A program made the translations under genes and the position numbers. Below are positions 24,301 to 36,300 of a stretch of 64,000 nt of DNA, in pieces. The stretch is from Cruorifilaria tuberocauda (Eukaryota > Nematoda > Chromadorea > Rhabditida > Onchocercidae), in assembly GCA_013365365.1 (NCBI GenBank), contig JABVXU010000013.1, positions 248,001 to 312,000 of the forward strand. The letters are read 5' to 3'. How positions within the stretch are numbered: position 1 is the first letter of the stretch; the number at the start of each line of letters is the position of its first letter. The notes below the pieces were generated by a model. The model saw only the letters and a list, made by a program, of their open reading frames with translations. It did no database searches and was not told the origin of the DNA.

Positions 24301-27300
24301 AGAGTGCTGTAAAACTGGCAAATAATTGTTGATCAGTTTATAAAGAAATGAAATCCAAATATCCTGCTTAATTTGAATTTATAATTAACTTACAGCAACG
24401 ATAACTTTCAACTTGACAGTATCATATATCTCTCCTACATCACAGTGATATTGTCCAGGATATGATATTTCCTCTTTCAATGTGAACATAACTTCTGTTT
24501 CTCCAAGACGTAAAAATCTGCAAGATGTGAATCGATGCAAAAATAAAAAGATTGGTAGAAATGAAAAATCTTTGTGCAGAAAGCAAAGAAAATGAATTAA
24601 TTTATTATTTTTACCCACTGATTCAATATAAAAAATAATTATTGAGATAAAGCGAAAAAGTTTATCATAATGAAGGGAAATAAACCTAAGAGCGAATATT
24701 CTAGCAGAAGTAGTCACTGTTGTTGTAAGATGAATTCGGGTATAAGCTGGTTGGCCCCGTTCACCATGTGCACCCACATCACCACATACATGTCGATCCA
24801 GTTTTGTCATGCATATTGAAAGCTTTAAAATAATTTATATCATTTGAAAATATAATATTCTTGAAGAAAATTATAATTATTTTTATCAGCTATGCATACA
24901 TCTACAGCATTTCAATTCATAATAATGTAAGTTTTGGAACTTTTTTCTTCTTTTTAAAACTTACCGTTTTGTCCTCTTCTATTTGTTCAGCAAAAACTGA
25001 AACTCGTGCAGTGACAGATTCATTGATGTAAACATGCTGTGGAAGATCCACTGTCATGAACAGTTTCTGCTGTACAGTTATAATCGATGGAGTACTGCGA
25101 CAAACTGCAAAATCACCTGGTATCCATACTGAAGACTGTATAGACCACTGAGTTACTGTATCTGGCACTCGCATCGTTACATTAACTCTACCCGAGGCTC
25201 TAAATATGGAGCAACAAAACTGGTATTAAATTTTGAGTGGTTTTTGAGCATTTAACTGAGTAAGCATTTCAAAATTAAATTGTCGTGATTTCAGACCAAA
25301 AATTTATTTTATAAAATGATTCTTTTTAATAAGAAACAAAATAAAATTTCTTTCAGAAAAAAGAGATTTAAGAATTCAAATCACTTTTCATTAAAAAAAT
25401 TTTGTAAATCCATTAATTTGCTTATAACAGTATATGCTTAATAGAGCTTTCAAATGTAAAACGTTAGTGCTATTTGAAATGAAATACTTTCCCACAGCCT
25501 AAAATAAAGCAGCCGATACTTTTCAATTTAAGGAACTCGCAGCAAAGAGGGAAAGGAAAAGCACAAACCCGAGATCGTAGTCTTCGAAAATCCAAACTTC
25601 TGGAAAATATTGTCGAACTACAGGATCTGCTTCATTTCGGAATGAAGTAGGAGAGGTATCATCAAGCGATGTTTGATTACGTGTCAGAAAGCTTATGAAA
25701 TGCATTTGAGTAGAAGCTAATTTCACTGCACTATTACCTTTATCGATTTCACAACCATGTCCTGTTTTCCGATCGCATACCTTACTCGTAGCTAAAACGA
25801 TCTTAGTTCAATATGTATAGAGTCGATGTTATTGAAATGGTAATTTTTCAATCAATAATTTATAAAATATGTTTCAAGCTAATATTCAATCAAAATAAGA
25901 GATAATAGGAATGTAAATCATAATTCATCAATTAGTCATTCGGTACGATTTATGAATACTCGAATTAATTAGTTAAATATTTAAAAATATTTTTTGAAAG
26001 CAATTCCAGAACTATTTGACATCTGAGGCGAGAAAAATATTTCATTTCAACGAACTTGTTTGGCCAGTTAGACGTTCACAAGCTAAAATGAAGGAACGTA
26101 AGCAAAGATTCGAAATGGCTGATGAGGATTTCATAAAATTTGGACAGCGTTTCAAGTGTTGTAACATAAGGATCCCGGCTTCTTCACATGTTCCACCTGC
26201 CAAAACAAAGGATTACATGCGCCTGGTATGAATTTTTATTTGAAATTAATTGACAATTTGAGCAAGTTGTAATAAGAAAAAACCTAAGATTTCTTTATTA
26301 ATTAAAAATTCTTTGCCTAATTTATCATCTATAGTTCGTCATGAATGCTATGCTCTCAGTTTGATTGAATTTCGAAAACACTTTGAATTTTCACCAATTT
26401 CGTTGGTTAAATTCTTGGAATCAATGAGTCCAAAAAATAATGCACGTAAAGAGCGCTCCACCAGTGATAAATCCCAATATTTGGATGTTGAATGTGATGA
26501 ATATTTCTGTAATAATGAACATTTTGTTTTGGCTGAAAATTCCTCAATACTTACTGAATCTTAGTGAAATTTGATAGAATAACCTGCATGAGTTCAATCA
26601 TTCGTATATCGACAGCTGATAATAAGGCGATACCATTAGAATCACCATTTATTGTTACTGTTAAATTATCACTTACTCCTGCTAGCGTTTTGGAAACTGT
26701 CAATGAACTCTAAAATCCTCAGAATTAAGATAAAAGTGAAGAGCTGAAAAATTGCTCAATTTCAAGAAAAAACTTATTAGATTAAGCTAAGTAAAAAAGA
26801 ATGAATTGTAAAATTTCGTCACTTCAAAAAATTTTCACAAAAACTCAAAAAGCACTAAATTATGTAAAGCAGAAAAATTTCTCCATAATTCCTTCAAAAT
26901 ATCAAACCTTGCAGGACAGTTCAACAAAGAAGAGAATCATATCTATTTGTATTGTTTCACTTGCGCTAAATACGTAAAGCATACAATAGGGTACCATAGC
27001 ATTTCTTATTTCGAATATTATTTCACCATCGTCCCGAACACGACCAGCTTCTGTAATCGTTTCATCCTGACACACGACCTTAATTTGTAAGCTTGTTTTA
27101 ATGTAGCATCAAGCTATATTCCACATCTCAACATTGTTATGCATGATAACCATCTGTATTTTGAAATATTTATTGGTTTATATCACAAACAGATGCAATC
27201 AAGTGGTGCATTTTTGCACCACTGAAATTTCTTGACTTATGAAATGTTCTGAATTTGTGAAATTTTTTGACTTAAGTATCAAAAACTTCTACAAGATCAT

Positions 27301-30300
27301 TTTAAATCGAACGAAAAGATTAAATTAAGTGAAGATAGAATTCAGATCCATATATGGAACTTTTTAGTTGAACCAATCCAGAATATTTCCGGACTTCTTA
27401 ATATCAAAGTAAATAATGAATTCAAACCAAATAATTCAATTTAGATGCCAATTGTAACGGCACCGAAGCACGAAATTTTTCTCCAGCTTGATATGTTGCA
27501 TTGGTGGAATGTGACCATTGGATCCATCCATGTTGTATCCATTCTGAATGATCCACCGAAGGCAATACCAAAATGACGGGACGCGACAATCGTTCATCAA
27601 TTTTACGGTAAGCCTAAATGATTTAGATTTTAACTCAAGCATTATCGCGGCAGAAAGTCCGTGTAAATAAGATTTGTAAGTTCGTCGGGAATTTATTTTA
27701 CGTCAAGAAAAAGGGATTATACGTAAAGGAGCATTTTTGTTCAGCAAAATTACTTTACTTTCTTATTTCAACAATTCATATTCCCTAAAAATGATACTCT
27801 TCTTTTTTCATCTTTCTCTCTCTTTGAGAAAAATAAGAAAGAATAGAAGATTTTGAAAGTGTTACAATATTATTGCAATGTTGAAAGAATCTATAAATAT
27901 CGCAACAAATTAACTCACTTTTTTTGTGAATATATTATTTAATTACCGCCCGAGATTTGCTAACGGCTTCTGTGTGCTGTATTGTTTACGATTGTACAAA
28001 AGTTTATTAAGGGTGTATTGTTGACCAAGGGTTAGGTCATAATTTACGATTGTACAAGAATTACTGGAGGTCTAGCTATTGACTTAGGATCACGATTACC
28101 TTTCTTGATTGATGATGTTATTATCAGTTCTGAACAAAGCATTGATGTCGACCTGTACGACCAGTACAGAGTTCTCTTTTCAAACAACTGTACTATAATT
28201 CGACGGTTTCCAGTCAAAGTCAAATAAATAATTTGTCTATGAAACTCCAATCCAAAAGAGTTCAAGACAGAGATAACCTGAATAAACAACACTCGACAGG
28301 TGTGTTCGTATAAAATGGAAGAAAATGGTATTGTTAGAAGAAATCCTATTCTTCCTTTATAGCTTCTCAGATTAATAGTTTGCTGTTTGTCTGTGGAAAT
28401 GCATCGAACGTTAGCTTCCACTTCTTGCGTTATCATTGAAGACCCATCCGTTGGTTTGATCTGCAATATTATTTCTCAGATATTCTTATAGATTGCTTTT
28501 ATATCTAAAGTTTGTTATCCCTCTTCTCTTATAACTGTCACTACATCGTATCTTCGATGTTAAACTATTTTTGAAGTTCTGATTAATCAAACAATAATTT
28601 AATATATCACCGACTCGACTAATCACTTCTTGATCACTTTGATTACTATTGATTACTAATTCTATGATAAGACCATTCAAATATAGCAATTATCCCTTAT
28701 TTGTATTTGCTCACCAATATTGATATATTTGAGGAATGACGATAATATCCCGGTCTCAGAGGAATAAGTTCAAAGCCTGCCAAGCTGCTATCAATCTCCA
28801 CATCACTTTTAACTCGACTGCCTGTTCCTTGATCTAACACTTCTGCTGTAAGAGTAATTAAATTCGTTGACGGAGCTGTTATAGAACTTCCACGACATTG
28901 AATAATGTTTATGCGATCGGACCAATGACCCGAGTTTATCTGAAAATTTGTTTCTTAAATTAGTATGGATTGTTTTGGAAAAATATATGAGTGTGATTTA
29001 TTATATGTCAATATTAAGGAATTTGGGTATCTTTTGTGATATCTCTCGAGTATCAGTTGGAAATTTAGCGATTTTTCTCATGAAAATTGGTCTCTCTCTT
29101 CGTAGGCTATTACGTCTGGCATTTTACGTTATGAAATATTCTTGTGATTGAAACATTATGAAATTTTTTTTCATTACTTTTCTTTTTACATTAACAGTTT
29201 TCGACCTGTTACTACATTTGATAATTTAAAGAAATAAATTCGGAAAATTATTAATATTTCGAGTTTCTTGCAATGAAGCTCATTTCTGACGAGCAAAAGC
29301 CAATTTCACTGATAAATTTTTATATGGTTATCAGTTCAGTTCTCTATTTATCATTCCTATTCACAGAGATATGTCAGTAATACTTTTTATGAATTGATAA
29401 AGAATAATTTATATACGATGAGGCTATTAAGAAATTATTGTTCAATTCAATTAACGATCTTTAGATAACATTATGGTAAATAAATAATGAAAAAATTAAT
29501 TTTCCACTATTTCAGTCTCTGAGAATATTTTAAGGTTGTGATCAATTTCAGGATAGTTGTAACATTTTTTTACAAAAATTATAGAACGAAACGAATTTTT
29601 CTTTATTCCTTATCGTATTTATAATAAAATCAATTCTTCTCTTAGTCGGATTAATCATTAATCATTGATTTTTAAAAATATGAAATGTTACTAAGAAAAG
29701 AATAGCTTGATCTTATGCCTTGCTGTGAATTTCCAGAAAGATGAGATAGGGAAAGAATTACAAATAGGATTTCTAAATCGTTTTAGGAATAGCGATGAAA
29801 AAAGTGACTGTAACAATAGTAATAGAATAGGTCTGATTTATTTATTAATTCTAAAAAGATGAAAAATGAGAGAAGAAGAGTTTTTCTTTTCCAATAGTTC
29901 TTTTATCTTGAAAATCAACCTTTCAATAATAAACCTTTCATTTTACACCGATGTTTAACATTTTAAGTTTTCCGTTGAATGTACAAAGAGTATTTTCTTG
30001 TAATTCCTCGAACAAAAACACACTGCCACACAAATATTGTAATTACCATTCAACGCTGTTAAATAATAACACGAAGCTAATTTTCTTCATTATTAATGTT
30101 AAATAAATTTTTGCTTATTCCTAAATGACAGGTTCTGATCGAAAAATACAGTTTGCGATTTTTATGCTTTCCAGGTCTGAAGTAGTTTCCCAAAAGAAGA
30201 TAAAATAGATAATGAAAAATAAAGAAACGTAAATTGAGGAAAAATGAAATCAAATTATCTTTGCTACCAAATTAACAGATTTTTATAAAATCTTCTGTTA

Positions 30301-33300
30301 AAGAAGCATTGAAACAAATTAAGAAGGATATTGAAAGTTGAAAGTCAACTTATTTAATCTATTTTGACAATAACGTTATCATTTATCCGTGCTGTGATTA
30401 TTATAATATTCCTTATTATCTTTTTAAAAGAATCATTGCAGTCATCTCTCGATATGTCATTATCAATTCGATTATTTCAAATGAAATCAACTAGTTGTAC
30501 GGGTTTTGATCTTATTTGCAAAACAAGAATTAATTATTTGAAAATTTTCTGTGTTTTTCTAATATCTATTGCCGATATGATTGTGACTAAAGCGATGTTA
30601 AGTAGCTTTCTCGTATTTCGTGAAAAAGTAAAATAATAAGAGATGAAAATCATTTTGACCTAGAAAAGATATAGAAGTGCTGAATTTCTCTGCAAGCCAA
30701 AATATTCAAAAACTTTCAAGAAATTGATCAAATATTGGACCAAAGTCAGATATTAGAATATGGTTAGAAAATATTTATGCATTTCGTGTAAAGCAATTTA
30801 GAAAAAGAAAATGCAAATTAACAAATCAAATTCTCTTTCATTGAATATTCCACTTGATGGAATGTCCCTTTCTTGTTGGAAGTGAAATATATAGCAATAT
30901 TAGTGTAAATGTATCTTCTGATAAATTCTATAAATTGTTTAAAATATTAGCGAAATGTCATAAGCAGAACTGATGGCGAACATTTCCTTCCGAAAAAAAG
31001 ATTTCCATACTATTCTTTGAAATTACGTGGACAGTATGTAGAACAACTCTATATTTAATTCTGATTCTGATTTGGTACTATAACCAATTACCATTAGTAG
31101 TATCTTCTAGACTGTTCCAGAATATCCGTATCGTTGTTCCAATACTGTTCCGAAGAATAACAGGATGATACACATAAGTGTCTATAGCATTCTCGTTCAT
31201 ATTCCGCTATCGCTGCAAAACCATTTTCATCATCCATTTTCATGCTTGCCAGATAACGATTAATAATATGCTGTTGGATGGGTATTTGTTCTGTTGCGGA
31301 TAAACTCCTACAACTGCTTTTTGTTACCAATCCGTATTTTTAACTTTAACCGGAGAGACCGGAGATTTCTGGAACAAGAATTATCTTAAGATACGGAATT
31401 ATGGAATAGTGAGGCATATATGACAGTTGCAGGTACTTTTTTTTTAACATTAAATAGCTTTCTTGAAATTTAACCTCTAATTGTGGTCATCCTCTGGTTA
31501 TCTTTTAAAATATTGCAAAATTCCTTAAAACTATAAAAAGTTCCAGCATTGTAGAAAGTTTATTCAAGCAATATACATTTAATTTTCTAATAAATTGATT
31601 CCTTTTTCATGAAACTAATTCTGTCTATGGCAATTTTTAATCAGAAGCACGAAGACTCTGATAACACTATAAAAGGATATAGAGGTAGAAATTATACGAT
31701 ACCTTGATGAAGAGAAAAATTTTTAACCATTGGAATAAGAAATTTCAGAGATTTGAAATTGATTTTGGTAGGTATGCAATAACCTTATTGGTGGGGGAAC
31801 AATTGTTGCACGACGAAAATAAGGTGTATCAGGTAACAAATGATATGGTGCTGGTAGATCTAAGAAACCATTCTTCTCACTTCCAATATCATGTATTATC
31901 TTCTCATGAAATTCATTTGTCTAAAATTTAAGTCTTAGTCATGAAAAAAGAAGTAATGTATATGTGATAAATGTAAATAAAGGAAAGATAAATTTAAAAA
32001 TTTGGAAAACATTGACTTTTTTTAAATTACCACGCACCTCGGGCATATTAGCTTCAGAAATTTGTTTCAGTAAAGAGACAGTGTCCGGTAGTGGACTGGT
32101 CTCCGGTCGTTCCGGAGACAATATACAATTGTTGAGAGTGATCGTTGAAGCGCTTATAACATTGTTAGATTTGTTTTGTAATAAACTAGTGAATTCAAGT
32201 AGCTTCGTGTCACCGATAATATATAAATCATTCCTATCCTTATCTTTCATTGCTATAAATGCTTACAGTTTGATTTTGTTTTACTTTTACCTGTCTGGTA
32301 TGGATAGATTGAGTGAAAAACTAAGTATTCATAATATGTTAGTACTGTTAGGCATGACTTTCTTAATGCAAATAACTTTCAATGATTTACTGAATATGCC
32401 AATTACTGATTCCAATGATTTTTATTAATGATAGCTTTACAAAATCTATTTCTCTCAGTATTTTTAGAATATAGTTAATAGAGAAAAGAAATAAGAATAG
32501 GATATTTTACTATAGATTTACAAATTGACGTTATTATGCACTTTTGATTTCTTACTCAAAAATTGTCTTCTTAATCGGTCATGAAGTAGCCAGCATGTTC
32601 CGAATGAACAAAGTCCATTCTTTGAAGAAGAAAAGAATTTGAAATAGAGAGAAAGGATTGTTTGTAACCTGATATCATATTTCCTCTAACATTCCACTCA
32701 TTAATTAATTCACAAATAAAAAGTTTCCCTCCATCTTTTTTTCTTTTAACTGTGTTGTCACTGTAAAAATTCTTCCAATTTTGAAATAAAATTGTTTACA
32801 TTGATGAGAAGTGTAATTCATTGTCCCAATTACAGCTAATTTGTTATTTACAAATAGGTGAGCCTGTTTGAAACTCCATAATTTCAGTTCTCTTCCTCTT
32901 GTCTCCATTTTATTGCCATATATCTTTCAATTTTTTGAAATTACTTTTAAAATTTCGGAACAGATATAACATGAAAAATATAAAATGAAAACTAAGTCTA
33001 AAACGTGCGGTATTTTAGATTTTTTACTCACTTAAGATAATCACCGAAAAATTATTCAGCCTATATTTACTTCTCTTTCTGTAAGTAATCAAGTTAAAAA
33101 TTATGCTTTTCATATAATTTTTGTCTAAATCAGGATCTTACGGAATTTAGATGAAACCTAGAATTGAAATTGATATTTTTTTGCATACCTTAATAGCATC
33201 TTCTTTTTCAGTCTCATTACTGAATACAATGATATAGCCATTACTATCGTTTACTTGAATCCATTTTACTTCTTTTATATTTCCATACCTATAAGTCTAA

Positions 33301-36300
33301 ATTCTCAGAATTTGTTATTTATTATAGGTCCGTAATTAAAAACGCTTTTGTTTCTATTCTCATCATCGAGGAGAATATTTATTCCTATACGCCTTTTTTA
33401 ATTAGTTGCAAAATTAAATTCCTGTTTATAAACATTTCATAACACTCACTATGTTTTTTTAGAAATAGGGAAATGAAGATTTCATGTTGTTAGATTCCAC
33501 CAGCTTCTACTAAAGTCTAAAAGTCTCCTCTAACAGTGAATTGAACCTAAGAAGCATCATTTGTTTTAATTTTTTAATGCAAATTCTAAATAATGAAGTA
33601 AAAGGAAATTTCAACTTTTCATTGGCAGAAAAAGAGAATCAGATAAATGAAGAATAGCAGGGGAATTTTAATTTTATTTGAAACGCATATGATTCAAATT
33701 CTCATGTATTTAAAAATATCGGGATCTTAAGACTTTCGATTTGACTAAAATTCATCATTTATTTTTTTGATATTAACGAACCGTGAGAATATTTCTGTTA
33801 TTTCGTTTCCGGACAAAAAATTTCCGGATGATAGTGTTGCAAGTATGGATAACGATGAGTTATACTGAGACGTGCATTCTTGCAACTGATTTCCGGACGT
33901 TGGTAGTGTTAATTCCCTAACACCCATATTATTAATGTAATTCTTAACGTCATTATTATCATCATCGTCATTTCTGCTTGAGAATCCTGATATACCACTA
34001 TGATCGAGGGACAATTCATCGGAAGTTGACAAAGATGATTCAACTGCTGTGCTTATTTCCGTATTTGCTCCTTGACTTTCTCCTAAAGTAAGGATCAAAT
34101 CTCGAATGTTTTCATCAGTTTTGTCCTCATCAACGTTCAGAATTGAAATATCAATGGCATGAACTACAGTGCTTCCAATAGTTCCCATATCGCTTCTATC
34201 TAAAACAACGAATGTTGCCGGATTATTTGGTTTCTGTTGAATTTGCCGTCAATTGGGATGTTTCGGTCGCTACTATCAATGTCGCTGCTCTTACACGACA
34301 ATTGCGCCAATACAATACTTCAAACCAGCCCTCTCTCCCTTAATAAACAACAAAGAAAAGCAGCCAATCGGTTTCTCAATCAATGTAAAAATACCTAATA
34401 ATTTTCTCAATTTTTTATATAATTACCCTAACTTAAATTACATAAAATTTGCATTCTCATCTAAAAATTTGAATCCAATTACATAAATTTTTGAAATTTG
34501 ATTTGAATTTTCTCAACTAAATTTAAATCCTTTACCTTACGATTAGCAAAATAGTGAAATATGAAGTACGATGTGAAAGAAAATGACAGAAGTATTTTCA
34601 ATAGATGAAAATTCCACGAAAATATAAGAAATTTTAACAGTGAATGGAAAAATATGAAAGAAAAGAGAGATAGTTTATCGAGAAAAATGATAATATCCTC
34701 CAAATTCACGTAAAGAATGACTTAGAGTTTTTCAGTAGCATTTATCAGTATTAGTAGAAAAAATAATAGAACGATGAAATAAATAAATATGAATCATTTA
34801 TTATGCGATTTAAAAAAAACGAGTTTGAAAAAGAAAATTTTTCTGCTATATGTATAGTAATTTTCGAATTTTTATACGATCAAATTCCGCTTTATGAATT
34901 ACAAACTTTCATAATGAATGTGTTCGTTGTTTTTTTTGAAGATTTGAGATTTGAAACTTGGAAATGAAAGTTAAAAACTAAACAGAAGCAAAAGCAGCAA
35001 TGAGTATTATCCTAATGTCTTGCAATAATTCAATATAAAACGATCGACAACATTTTTCAACAAAAACTTCGTTTCTTAAATCCTCTAAAGAGCTTCGCAT
35101 TCACGTTTATCAGTACATCTTTAAAGTGATTCCTGATAAAATAATTTTGATCGAATACTAATTCTCATATTTTAGAAATCGACTGATATGCAACAAATAA
35201 TTACCTAAATACGTTTTAAAAGGTCAAATCTCACTCAATATTCACTTTACTTCGCAATCAAAAAGTCTTAAAAATGATTTGTGGAATGTATTTATGAATT
35301 AAGAAGAAAAAAGTGTTAAGCAACTAACTTTGTTTACAGTTTGTACTATTACTATTATCAGTGTGATAGAATATTCGACCAGAACTTAATTATAATATTG
35401 TTAGTTTAGATTATTGTTTAGAAAAAGTAATCGATAAATTTAGAAGTACTACTGAAATAATTATAAGATGATTTGATAGTTATGAAATGTGATATGAATG
35501 ATATGGATATGAAGAAAAAAGTGAAGAAATTTTATTTGTTTGTAAATTGATTTTAAAGTTTAGATCATCTGTAAGTTAATTTCAAACTAAATAATCTGTA
35601 AATAAATAACTAGTTGGCAAATCGATCAAAATTAAAATTAAACTTGTAGAGTAGTATAAATAATGATGACAGAAATCTTGTATCTTGAAGTAAAAATCAT
35701 GGATGAATTAAAAGATGGCACATTTGATATTCGCATGAATTAAGTAAAAGCAAACCTTGGACGATTTCAGGATGCATATAAATGATTTTCCTGAATCCGA
35801 TGGTACTGATAATTTACTAATTTTCCTGTCACAATCGCACCAAATCGATACTTGTCCCGATATTTGCTGGCCACTAGCATGTCTAAATTTGTATTGAATC
35901 TTCCATATAGTTAGTGTTATAAATCTTGTCCCTAATAGTAAAAATCAAAGAAATTTAAATATTATTGCAAATCAGTGCCACAAATTCGAAAAATTCGAAT
36001 ACAAATAATGATCAGTATTGCAAGTAATTCATTGGATTAATACTAATTCAACTTCTTATAGCTATTTTGACTATTTTATATTTTTTAAAGAACTTCTACC
36101 TTGCTAATACATCTATTTCATAGAAATCAAGATTGCCGGTTTCTTTGGCCATGATATGAACACGAAACGGCGATAGCTCTGGAAGATATTCTTAACAATA
36201 ATTAATCATCATAATTCCTGATAACATTTTCAGAATTTTCAATTTATTTGATTTTTTGACATTTAATTTGATTTTTGAGTAAACTTAGTTTTAGCGAAAA

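Noticed and set aside
26016..26564. Plus-strand open frames of 71 and 83 codons
   Set aside because: They are shadows of two C3-like exons on the minus strand, where the translation matches the family and the splice phases fit.
28044..28140. Extra C3-like exon between acceptor gtacag and donor gtaatc
   Set aside because: Including it breaks phase with the next exon. Joining the exon ending LFIQ directly to AYRKIDERL keeps phase and reads as family sequence.
31964..32428. A 154-codon plus-strand open frame
   Set aside because: It lies opposite an exon of the nested RRM gene and its AT-rich intron. It has no recognisable domain and no splice context.
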